A stretch of 5,682 nucleotides of DNA from an uncultured Fidelibacterota bacterium. GTDB taxonomy: Bacteria > Fidelibacterota > Fidelibacteria > Fidelibacterales > Fidelibacteraceae. Shown one piece after another: positions 1 to 5,666 of the stretch; position 1 is the stretch's first letter, and each line of letters starts with the position of its first letter. A model generated the notes under the pieces. The model was not told the origin of the DNA, did not search any database, and was given only the letters and a program-made list of their open reading frames with translations. A program made the translations under genes and the position numbers. The stretch is from positions 1 to 5,682 of the forward strand of contig CALMFL010000204.1 in the NCBI GenBank assembly GCA_937862595.1, read 5' to 3'.

Positions 1-430
1 CCTTGCGGATGTCCGGCAGATTGTAACGGTCCTTGCGCTGCGCCGCTTCGCCGTAAAGATAGACGGGAATTCCGGTGGCGTCGTTGATGCGCCTGCCCAA
101 TTCTTTGGCCAGTTCCACGCATTCTTCCATCGTGATATTCGAAACCGGGACCAGCGGACACACATCCGTCGCGCCCATGCGCGGATGCGCCCCGCTGTGC
201 TTGCTCATGTTGATCAATTCTTTAGCTTTGGATACGCAGGCCGCCGCGGCGTCCAGGACCGGTCCGGGTTCGCCGGCAAAGGTCACGACCGTCCGGTTGG
301 TATCCTTGCCCGGATCCACGTCCAAGAGCATGACGCCGTCCACACGCTCGATCACATCGGTGATCTGTTTGATGATATTCATGTCGCGCCCTTCGGAGAA
401 ATTGGGGACGCATTCGATGATCTGTTTCAT
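1..430 (-). CDS. ftcD: Glutamate formimidoyltransferase, N-terminal part (runs off the left edge)
   Basis: Transfers the formimino group of N-formimino-L-glutamate to tetrahydrofolate, giving glutamate and 5-formimino-THF; this is the last nitrogen-handling step of one branch of histidine breakdown, in the cytoplasm. The 143 visible codons start MKQIIECVPNFSEGRD, the typical family N-terminus. They continue with a DVDPGKDTNRTVVTFAGEP stretch (about residues 38-56) and SGAHPRMGATDVCPLVPVS (79-97). His82 of this protein falls on the histidine proposed as catalytic in mammalian FTCD, with the same number. The C-terminal part of the transferase domain, and any fused cyclodeaminase domain, lie outside the window, so monofunctional and bifunctional forms cannot be told apart. 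The ATG is preceded by AAGAGG (436-441 on the complement) at 5-nt spacing. The start lies 13 nt after the stop of the upstream lipoprotein gene, so co-transcription with it is likely. Base composition matches hutH and hutU, not the lipoprotein gene. Confidence 0.95.
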   Translation of the reverse strand, partial: MKQIIECVPNFSEGRDMNIIKQITDVIERVDGVMLLDVDPGKDTNRTVVTFAGEPGPVLDAAAACVSKAKELINMSKHSGAHPRMGATDVCPLVPVSNITMEECVELAKELGRRINDATGIPVYLYGEAAQRKDRYNLPDIRK

Positions 431-443
431 GATAACCTCTTGA

Positions 444-1466
444 TTAGTCATTTAGCTTAATAGCTTGAATTCCATTTGATTCATTAATTAATAACAAATT
501 TCGCACAGGATCATGTATAATATCAAGTGGGCCTTCACCAGAACTAAAAGATAATTTCCCCAATAATTGATAAGTCTGGAAATTTTCTGTAATACAATAT
601 AATTTTCTATTATAACTTATCGCATAGAATTTATCTGTTTGAAATGCGTCATTGCACATAATTTTAATTTCCAATGTGTCTAAAAAAACTTCCTGCCAAG
701 AAAAACCACCGTTTTCTGATTTGAAAATGGTTTTCTCAGGTACAGTAACACATAAAAATATATTTTCAGGGTTGTCGGGATCAAATACGATGCTGTTTAC
801 GTGATTTATTCCATCTTCACAATACAGGTCATTAAACATATCGACTTCAAGTTTAATATGTTTTCCGCAACTATCAACACAAAACAGATATGGATTCCCG
901 AAACCCACCCCTCCGGTTATACCGTAAATCCAGGCCTCTCCTTCTTTAAAGGGATGGATTCTGATAAATGAATCAGCAGTTGGGAAACTTGTTTGCGTTG
1001 AATCCCAAGTATCACCATTATCTTCGGAATAGCAAACAAAGGGATAGGAATTTCTATCATAAATTATCTTTTCGGGATGCCCCGTGAACCTGTCAATACC
1101 TAACAATGCATTATTATCCACAATATTTGTCCAGTTGTTACCCCCATCCTCGCTACGCCATACTCTTGTTAAAGTGCTGACTATTATATCATCTCCTTCT
1201 GCCGTCACATCATAAACCTCACTAAAGCTCTCTGAAGGGTCCATAACCTGGATATAAGTAGTGTCAAAATTATCATCACTTATATCAATTCTCCACAACC
1301 CATCCCTCCATGCTGCGACGTAAAGATATGGATAATCAAGATCCATGTCGATGGTTGAACAGGTAAGTATTTTTCTTGCTTCAAATTCAATATTGGGAGG
1401 ATTAATGCAGCTTGAAAAAAGCAGCAATGTTAATATCAAGATGATGATTTTTATTGTTCTATTCAT
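444..1466 (-). CDS. Predicted lipoprotein with Asp-box (BNR) beta-propeller repeats, AT-rich
   Basis: 340 aa, function unknown. Residues 1-20 form a lipoprotein signal peptide: a basic start (NRTIK), a run of Ile/Leu, and a lipobox-like LFSSC with Cys20 as the expected lipidated residue; Phe at -3 is not ideal. The mature part has Asp-boxes of the S-x-D-x-G-x-x-W type at 105-112 (SEDGGNNW) and 147-154 (SEDNGDTW), and a third with Asn for Asp at 250-257 (SENGGFSW). FDPDNPENIF (228-237) is also typical of sialidase-like or photosystem-stability-factor-like propellers. Such folds are structural, so sialidase activity should not be inferred; no catalytic sialidase Arg-triad context is evident. 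An exported, membrane-anchored propeller is inferred. The gene sits between hutU and ftcD but is far poorer in GC (15 of 60 bases at 541-600, against 38 of 60 at 2701-2760 in hutU), suggesting acquisition. The ribosome binding site is weak (GAG in ACGAGAAAT). No clear promoter was found directly upstream. Confidence 0.88.
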   Translation of the reverse strand: MNRTIKIIILILTLLLFSSCINPPNIEFEARKILTCSTIDMDLDYPYLYVAAWRDGLWRIDISDDNFDTTYIQVMDPSESFSEVYDVTAEGDDIIVSTLTRVWRSEDGGNNWTNIVDNNALLGIDRFTGHPEKIIYDRNSYPFVCYSEDNGDTWDSTQTSFPTADSFIRIHPFKEGEAWIYGITGGVGFGNPYLFCVDSCGKHIKLEVDMFNDLYCEDGINHVNSIVFDPDNPENIFLCVTVPEKTIFKSENGGFSWQEVFLDTLEIKIMCNDAFQTDKFYAISYNRKLYCITENFQTYQLLGKLSFSSGEGPLDIIHDPVRNLLLINESNGIQAIKLND

Positions 1467-1484
1467 ATTTCTCGTCTACTTATT

Positions 1485-1601
1485 CAACCCATTCAGGGTT
1501 GTGGGTTGTAGTGGAGCTTTTATCTCCGGGTTTTGCTCCTTCGCTAAAGCTTCGGAAGCACAAGCACCCGGGGTTACTGTTATTTGATCCCTCCGGGATC
1601 A
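1485..1601. repeat. Composite block of three hairpins
   Basis: Three inverted repeats lie in a row in the spacer upstream of the BNR lipoprotein gene. The first is CAACCC (1485-1490), 5-nt loop, GGGTTG (1496-1501), followed by a second GGGTTG copy at 1503-1508 that could compete for the same arm. The second has outer arms CCGGGT (1526-1531) and ACCCGG (1566-1571), enclosing an imperfect stem TGCTCC (1534-1539) with GGAAGCA (1554-1560). The third is TGATCCC (1585-1591), loop TCC, GGGATCA (1595-1601). No T-run follows any of them on either strand, so they do not look like intrinsic terminators. The layout resembles dispersed structured repeats of bacterial spacers; that part is from memory and needs a genome-wide search. 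Confidence 0.7.
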
Positions 1602-1668
1602 TTCATAATTCATAATTTATAATTTCTTCGGGCACTCATCACTTATAATTCATAACTCATAACTAATA
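1601..1668. repeat. AT-rich degenerate heptamer array, consensus AYTCATA
   Basis: Two in-phase blocks of a 7-nt unit. Block one, 1601-1621, has three units (ATTCATA twice, then ATTTATA). Block two, 1634-1668, has five units (ACTCATC, ACTTATA, ATTCATA, ACTCATA, ACTAATA). They are separated by 12 nt that include TTCGGGC. No dyad of regulatory length and no coding potential is seen. Confidence 0.75.
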
Positions 1669-1683
1669 ATCATTTCAAATACG

Positions 1684-1736
1684 CTGTCTCATGAATAGAT
1701 CCCTCGACCCCGACACATCGGGGCTCGGGATGACAG
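1684..1736. repeat. GC-rich nested inverted repeat with CCCCGA-N4-TCGGGG core
   Basis: The core is CCCCGA (1708-1713), loop CACA, TCGGGG (1718-1723). Around it TCCC (1700-1703) can pair with GGGA (1727-1730), and CTGTC (1684-1688) with GACAG (1732-1736). CTCGA and CTCGG lie as near-direct repeats on the two sides of the core. The same core stem, with a different 4-nt loop and the same following CT, recurs at 5131-5148. A T-run of five begins only at 1748, too far from the stem for a convincing terminator. Confidence 0.7.
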
Positions 1737-1752
1737 TCTATATTGCATTTTT

Positions 1753-1773
1753 CTCAGCGCTCAGCGCTCAGTG
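1753..1773. repeat. Three tandem heptamers, CTCAGCG type
   Basis: CTCAGCG at 1753-1759 and 1760-1766, then CTCAGTG at 1767-1773, without gaps. The array lies just beyond the hutU stop codon and is followed by an element with GAGC (1776-1779) and GCTC (1793-1796) arms that includes the last three hutU codons and the stop. Confidence 0.7.
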
Positions 1774-1784
1774 CGGAGCAAGCG

Positions 1785-3485
1785 TTAGCGTGGCTCTTTC
1801 TCGCTCGGTATATTCACACCATGCTTCTTCGCAAATTCTTTCGCTTCATCATATCCCGCATCCACATGTCTGAAAATGCCTGTCATGGGATCGGCGTCCA
1901 GGACTCGCTGAAGTCTGATCACTTTTTCTTTGGCGCCGGTGGCCACGATGACCTGTCCGGCATGCGTGGAATTCCCGATGCCCACGCCGCCGCCGTTGTG
2001 AATGGAGACCCAGTCGGCGCCGCAGGCGGTATTGACCAGCGCGTTCAGCAAGGGCCAGTCCGCAATGGCATCTGAGCCGTCCGGCATATCCTCGGTCTCG
2101 CGGTTGGGCGATGCCACCGATCCGCAGTCCAGGTGATCGCGGCCGATAACGATGGGCGCTTTCAGTTCGCCTTTGGCGACCATCTCGTTCATGCGCAGGG
2201 CGAATTCGGCGCGTTCTCCGAGTCCCAGCCAGCAGACGCGGTTCGGCAGTCCGAGCTGCGGCACCTGTTCTTTCGCCAGGGCGATCCAGCGGGAGAGGAT
2301 CTCATCGTGCGGGAAGAGTTCCAATACCAGATCATCCAATTTGTCGATATCGCTCTTGTCACCGGACAGCGCCACCCAGCGGAAGGGTCCGCGGCCCTCG
2401 CAGAACAGCGGACGGATATAGGCGGGCACAAATCCGGGATACAGGAATTTGCCCTGTTCATCGCGCACCTTCAATCCGCCGGCTTCGGCCTGTCCGCGCA
2501 GGTTATTGCCGTAATCGAAAGCAATGGCGCCTTTTTTCTGCATTTCAAGGATGGCTTCTTCATGTTTGACAATGGCATCCATCGCCAGTTTTTTATAGGT
2601 TTCGGGATCCTTGTCGTGCAGTTGACGCATGGCATCCAGATCGCCGACGGGGACGTAATCCAATAAATTGTGCGAGGATGTCTGGTCGGTGACAATATCC
2701 GGAATGATATCGCGTTTGACCAGTTCGGGCAGGACCTCGGCGCAGTTGCCGACCAGGGCGATCGAGAGCGCTTCGCGCCGGGCGACCGCATGCTGCATCA
2801 GGGCAATGGCCTCGTCAAGAGAAAAAGTCAATGCCATGCAGTAGCCTTCGTCCACACGCCGTTGTGCGCGGACGGGGTCGACCTCCACGTTGACGATCAC
2901 GCCGTTGTTCATCGTGACCGCCAGCGGCTGGGCGCCGCTCATGCCGCCGAGGCCCCCGGTCAGCACCCACTTGCCGCGCAGGTCGCTGCCGTAATGCTTT
3001 TCGGCCAGCGCCGCCAGGGTTTGATAGGTACCCTGCAAAATACCCTGCGTCCCGATATAGATCCAGCTGCCTGCCGTCATCTGGCCGTACATGGTCAGTC
3101 CCATCTGATCGTAGCGGTCGAAGTTTTCCTGGGTTGACCATTTCGGGACGATATTGCTGTTGGCGATCAGCACGCGCGGCGAATAGGGGTGGGTTTTTAC
3201 CACGCCCACGGGTTTGCCGGACTGCATCAGCAGGGTCTCGTCCGCTTCCAGCCGCAGCAGGGCATCGACGGTCTGCCGGTAGCATTTCCAGTTGCGCACG
3301 GCCCTTCCGGAACCTCCGTAGACGATCAATTCTTCGGGGATAAGGCAATTTTCGGGGTCCAGATTGTTCTGCAGCATGCGCAAGGCGGCTTCACTTTCCC
3401 AGGTCCTGCATTCCTTCTTGTTGCCGCGACGGGCCTTTATTATTCCCTCCGGACGATATTCCGGGTACATGGGTCGCAAGCTCAT
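1785..3485 (-). CDS. hutU: Urocanate hydratase (urocanase)
   Basis: Converts urocanate to 4-imidazolone-5-propionate, the second step of histidine degradation, using tightly bound NAD+ as an electrophile; cytoplasmic. 566 aa, close to the usual length of about 555-560. Family motifs are intact: YGGSGRAVRNW at 56-66, QSGKPVGV at 88-95, the glycine-rich NAD-binding GGLGGMSGAQPLA at 177-189, and GRDHLDCGSVASPNRETE at 448-465. Cys418, in NRVCWLGLGER, matches the essential Cys410 of the Pseudomonas putida enzyme. The ATG at 3485 overlaps the hutH stop as ATGA and has AGAAGGA (3494-3500 on the complement) 8 nt upstream inside hutH, so translational coupling with hutH is likely. The C-terminal tail after the conserved DAGYDEAKEFAKKHGV is short, and its last codons enter a repeat-like sequence. 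No frameshift or missing catalytic residue is seen. Confidence 0.98.
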   Translation of the reverse strand: MSLRPMYPEYRPEGIIKARRGNKKECRTWESEAALRMLQNNLDPENCLIPEELIVYGGSGRAVRNWKCYRQTVDALLRLEADETLLMQSGKPVGVVKTHPYSPRVLIANSNIVPKWSTQENFDRYDQMGLTMYGQMTAGSWIYIGTQGILQGTYQTLAALAEKHYGSDLRGKWVLTGGLGGMSGAQPLAVTMNNGVIVNVEVDPVRAQRRVDEGYCMALTFSLDEAIALMQHAVARREALSIALVGNCAEVLPELVKRDIIPDIVTDQTSSHNLLDYVPVGDLDAMRQLHDKDPETYKKLAMDAIVKHEEAILEMQKKGAIAFDYGNNLRGQAEAGGLKVRDEQGKFLYPGFVPAYIRPLFCEGRGPFRWVALSGDKSDIDKLDDLVLELFPHDEILSRWIALAKEQVPQLGLPNRVCWLGLGERAEFALRMNEMVAKGELKAPIVIGRDHLDCGSVASPNRETEDMPDGSDAIADWPLLNALVNTACGADWVSIHNGGGVGIGNSTHAGQVIVATGAKEKVIRLQRVLDADPMTGIFRHVDAGYDEAKEFAKKHGVNIPSEKEPR

Positions 3486-5002
3486 AATTCTATTCCTTCT
3501 TTTTCGACCGCGGACAGGATCCTGCCGCTGCGTAGCAGGTCCGCCATGATCTCGATATCCTTGTACATGATGCGGTCTTCATCCCAGTGCAAAACGCGGG
3601 AACGAATGAACCGGTAGGCCGCGCCCGTTCCGGCGCCGGGTTCCAGGGGTTTCTGGAAATCAATGCCCTGGACCGCGGCGAGCATTTCGATGGCAAGGAC
3701 CTGAAGCACGTTCCGCAGGATGAGCTGGGCGTGCTTGGCGGAGATGGAGCCCATGCTGACATGGTCTTCCTGCCCGGCGGAGGTCGGAATGGAATCCACC
3801 GATGCCGGATGCGCCAGCACCTTGTTCTCCGAGACCAGGGCCGCGGCGGTGTACTGCGCGATCATGTAGCCCGAGTTCAGGCCGTTGCCTTCCGCCAGGA
3901 AGGGCGGGAGTCCGGATACATGCGGATTCACCAGCCGGTCGACGGTCCGTTCGGAAATATTGGCGATCTCGGACAGCGCGATGCCGAGGTAATCCATGGC
4001 AAAGGCCAGCGGCTCCCCGTGGAAATTCCCGCCTGAGATCACGTCCCGGTCTTCGGCAAAGATCAGCGGATTGTCCGTTGCGGCGTTGATCTCGGTCTCC
4101 AGTGTGCCGCGCACGAACTGCAGGGTGTCGTACACCGCGCCGTAGACCTGGGGGATGCAGCGCAGGGTATAGGCGTCCTGCACCTTGTCGCAATGGGCAT
4201 GCGAGGCGATGATCGCGCTGCCGTCCACGAGCTTCAGCATGTTGGCGGCGATCTTCAGCTGGCCGGGATAGGGGCGCGCCCGGTGGATGCGGGCGTCGAA
4301 GGCGCGGGCGGTGCCTTTCAGTGCCTCCAGGCTCATGGCGCCGGCGATCTGCGCATAGCGCAGCAGGTTCTCGGCATCGCTGAGGACCAGGCATCCGATG
4401 GCGGCCATGACCTGCGTGCCGTTGATGAGGGCGAGGCCTTCCTTGGGCTGGAGCCGGAGAGGACTGATATGATTTTTTTTCAATACCGTTTTTGCGGGAA
4501 CCCGTCTCCCGTTTTCCAGGCATTCTCCCTGTCCGGTCAGGATCAGCGCAAGATGGGCGAGCGGGGAAAGGTCTCCGCTGGCGCCGACGGAGCCCTGGGA
4601 GGGGATATAGGGATAAATATCATGGTTCAGCATATCCAGGAGCGTTTGGATCAATTCGACCCGGACGCCGGAAAAGCCCTTGGCAAGTGCGTTCGCACGC
4701 AGCAGGACCATAGCCCGGACCGTTTCCTTATCCAGGGGCTCGCCCACATTGGCGGCATGGCTGCGGATCAGGTTTTCCTGTAGCTGTTCCGCCTGTTCCG
4801 GGGGGATGTAATGCGAGGACAATTCCCCCACGCCGGTCGTGATGCCGTAGACGACCTTCTTTTCGGCGAGGATCTCCAGCACATAATTGCGGGAGGCAAG
4901 AATGCCCGGCAGGGCGGTGCCGGACAGCGCCACGGGCACATTATTCCGCGCAACGCGCACCACATCTTCAAGCCGTAACGAATTTCCGTCGATCCGAAGC
5001 AT
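3482..5002 (-). CDS. hutH: Histidine ammonia-lyase (histidase)
   Basis: Removes ammonia from L-histidine to give trans-urocanate, the first step of the pathway; a cytoplasmic MIO enzyme, usually a tetramer. From the ATG at 5002 the protein has 506 aa, the normal family length. The Ala-Ser-Gly triad that cyclises into the MIO electrophile is at 141-143 within GSVGASGDLSPLAHLAL. Other active-site positions known from the P. putida enzyme are present: Tyr52 in YGITTGVG, His82 in RSHAANVGEP, Asn194 in INGTQ, Tyr278 and Arg281 in DAYTLRCIPQ, and Glu412 in AGQEDHVSMG. His82 and the adjoining urocanase gene favour histidase over phenylalanine or tyrosine ammonia-lyase. The reading frame stays open to a TTG at 5071, but the added 23 residues lack family similarity and that codon lies in the predicted -35 box. 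The ATG at 5002 has a strong ribosome binding site, so it is chosen. It is probably the first gene of the operon; hutU follows with a 4-nt overlap. Confidence 0.98.
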   Translation of the reverse strand: MLRIDGNSLRLEDVVRVARNNVPVALSGTALPGILASRNYVLEILAEKKVVYGITTGVGELSSHYIPPEQAEQLQENLIRSHAANVGEPLDKETVRAMVLLRANALAKGFSGVRVELIQTLLDMLNHDIYPYIPSQGSVGASGDLSPLAHLALILTGQGECLENGRRVPAKTVLKKNHISPLRLQPKEGLALINGTQVMAAIGCLVLSDAENLLRYAQIAGAMSLEALKGTARAFDARIHRARPYPGQLKIAANMLKLVDGSAIIASHAHCDKVQDAYTLRCIPQVYGAVYDTLQFVRGTLETEINAATDNPLIFAEDRDVISGGNFHGEPLAFAMDYLGIALSEIANISERTVDRLVNPHVSGLPPFLAEGNGLNSGYMIAQYTAAALVSENKVLAHPASVDSIPTSAGQEDHVSMGSISAKHAQLILRNVLQVLAIEMLAAVQGIDFQKPLEPGAGTGAAYRFIRSRVLHWDEDRIMYKDIEIMADLLRSGRILSAVEKEGIEL

Positions 5003-5007
5003 GGAGT

Positions 5008-5013
5008 CTCCTT
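5008..5013 (-). promoter_or_regulatory. Ribosome binding site that fixes the hutH start
   Basis: AAGGAG on the minus strand, 5 nt before the ATG at 5002. It is the strongest Shine-Dalgarno match in the window and supports the 506-residue HutH over the TTG-initiated extension. Confidence 0.8.
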
Positions 5014-5042
5014 GTCTGATAAGTAAATAGTAACGTGAAGAG

Positions 5043-5071
5043 AATATAGTGAATCGTATCGAGATATTCAA
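5043..5071 (-). promoter_or_regulatory. Predicted sigma70-type promoter of the hut operon
   Basis: Minus strand: -35 TTGAAT (5071-5066), a 17-nt spacer, -10 TATATT (5048-5043). This matches the consensus at 4 of 6 and 5 of 6 positions with ideal spacing. Transcription would begin near 5036, leaving a leader of about 34 nt that holds the hutH ribosome binding site. No palindromic operator resembling known HutC sites was recognised. If the organism uses a Bacteroidetes-type sigma factor, this assignment would be wrong. Confidence 0.55.
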
Positions 5072-5086
5072 GTCCAGTAAAAAGAA

Positions 5087-5121
5087 GTAGACGGTAGGCA
5101 GAAGTCAGAAGTCAGAAGCCC
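5087..5121. repeat. Purine-rich heptamer array, first block
   Basis: Five in-phase 7-nt units: GTAGACG, GTAGGCA, GAAGTCA, GAAGTCA, GAAGCCC. They are of the same type as the longer array at 5156-5232, from which they are separated by a GC-rich hairpin. The block begins about 16 nt upstream of the hut -35 box. Confidence 0.75.
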
Positions 5122-5156
5122 CTCCTACGCCCCCGAAATGTCGGGGCTACGGAGGG
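5120..5156. repeat. GC-rich hairpin element splitting the heptamer array
   Basis: Outer arms CCCTCC (5120-5125) and GGAGGG (5151-5156) and inner arms CCCCGA (5131-5136) and TCGGGG (5141-5146) around an AATG loop. CTACG occurs as a direct repeat on both sides (5125-5129 and 5147-5151). The core stem is identical to that at 1708-1723. The heptamer units on its two sides are out of phase with each other. Confidence 0.72.
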
Positions 5157-5232
5157 CAGGCAGAAGACGGTAGACAGTAGACAGAAGACAGAAGACAGAA
5201 GTCAGGAGGCGGAAGGCGGCAGGCGAGAGGCG
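5156..5232. repeat. Purine-rich heptamer array, second block, consensus GNAGNCR
   Basis: Eleven consecutive 7-nt units without a phase break, beginning GCAGGCA and GAAGACG, through GTAGACA twice, GAAGACA twice and GAAGTCA, and ending GGAGGCG, GAAGGCG, GCAGGCG and AGAGGCG. The right end drifts towards G-rich units. Stop codons (TAG, or TGA on some phases) and the lack of a ribosome binding site argue against coding. It lies between the two divergent promoters without touching either. Confidence 0.8.
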
Positions 5233-5269
5233 GTCGAAGCCGTACTTTTTAAATTATCAGAAATAATTT

Positions 5270-5297
5270 TTCACATATGTTCGAATTATTGTATATT
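5270..5297 (+). promoter_or_regulatory. Predicted promoter of the NlpE-like lipoprotein gene, possibly giving a leaderless transcript
   Basis: -35 TTCACA (5270-5275, 5 of 6 to consensus), a 16-nt spacer, -10 TATATT (5292-5297, 5 of 6). The -10 box ends 6 nt before the ATG at 5304, so transcription would begin at or within a base or two of the start codon. The -10 hexamer is identical to that predicted for hutH. Confidence 0.45.
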
Positions 5298-5303
5298 CAG
5301 GCC

Positions 5304-5666
5304 ATGAGACGAGGGATTTTCCATCTAAGCATTGTATTAATGATGACCCTTGCGGGATGCGCCACCGTTCCAGCAGGCGATACCTCGCGCAACGCTCTGG
5401 ACTGGCCGGGGACCTACGCGGCCGAAGGGATGAGCGTTACGCTCAGGGAAAACCTCAGCTATCGTGCCCGGATCGGTTCCGTCGAGGTCCGTTCGACCTT
5501 TCGCTGGGACAGCAAGGGGCGGACCATTTTGCTTCAGAATTTAAACGCTGCCGCCCCCTGCAAAAAATTCAAGGTCGGCGAAAACGTCCTGATCCCGCTG
5601 AAGAATTCGGGGAAACCGCACAAAGATGCGGAGCATCTGCTCAAGATCAGCGAAAGCGATCAATAA
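5304..5666 (+). CDS. Small lipoprotein with an NlpE-N-like domain lacking the CxxC loop
   Basis: 120 aa. Residues 1-19 are a lipoprotein signal peptide: MRRG, a hydrophobic stretch, and a good lipobox TLAGC with Cys19 lipidated. The mature part resembles the N-terminal domain of NlpE-type lipoproteins (copper homeostasis and envelope-stress sensing in enterobacteria): LDWPGTY at 32-38, an alternating VTLRENLSYRAR strand pair, FRWDSKGRTILL at 66-77, and FKVGENVLIPL at 89-99. NlpE-N domains normally carry a CxxC between the GTY and TL strands; here only AAEGM lies there, and Cys86 is the only other cysteine, so metal or thiol chemistry is not expected. The domain match is by eye. An in-frame ATG at 5277 would add nine residues before the basic stretch, but it lies within the predicted promoter spacer and has no ribosome binding site, so 5304 is preferred. 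Divergent from hutH; no functional link to histidine use is visible. No terminator is seen in the last 16 nt. Confidence 0.82.
   Translation: MRRGIFHLSIVLMMTLAGCATVPAGDTSRNALDWPGTYAAEGMSVTLRENLSYRARIGSVEVRSTFRWDSKGRTILLQNLNAAAPCKKFKVGENVLIPLKNSGKPHKDAEHLLKISESDQ

Noticed and set aside
1345..1587. 80-codon plus-strand frame running through the lipoprotein start into the spacer
   Set aside because: It reads antisense through the signal peptide region and then through the hairpin block; no ribosome binding site or recognisable protein feature supports it.
1585..1736. Intrinsic terminator after hutU or before the lipoprotein gene
   Set aside because: The hairpins are stable, but no T-run follows directly on either strand; the nearest, at 1748, is 12 nt beyond the base of the 1684-1736 stem.
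1467..1784. Insertion sequence remnant delivering the AT-rich gene
   Set aside because: No transposase fragment, no matching terminal repeats around 444-1466, and no target-site duplication is visible; only structured repeats lie on one side.
2133..2666. 177-codon open frame on the plus strand within hutU
   Set aside because: Antisense to a fully conserved urocanase; long open antisense frames are expected in GC-rich genes, and it has no recognisable domain or ribosome binding site.
3660..4523. 287-codon minus-strand frame inside hutH
   Set aside because: Shifted frame of hutH with Arg/Pro/His-rich low-complexity translation; hutH itself is intact in the main frame.
4193..4783. 196-codon plus-strand frame opposite hutH
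   Set aside because: Antisense shadow of conserved hutH codons; no independent start signals or family motifs.
5003..5071. TTG-initiated extension of hutH by 23 residues
   Set aside because: Not similar to the histidase N-terminus, overlaps a good promoter, and the downstream ATG has a strong ribosome binding site.
5087..5232. CRISPR array
   Set aside because: The repeat unit is 7 nt with no unique spacers; it is a degenerate tandem array.
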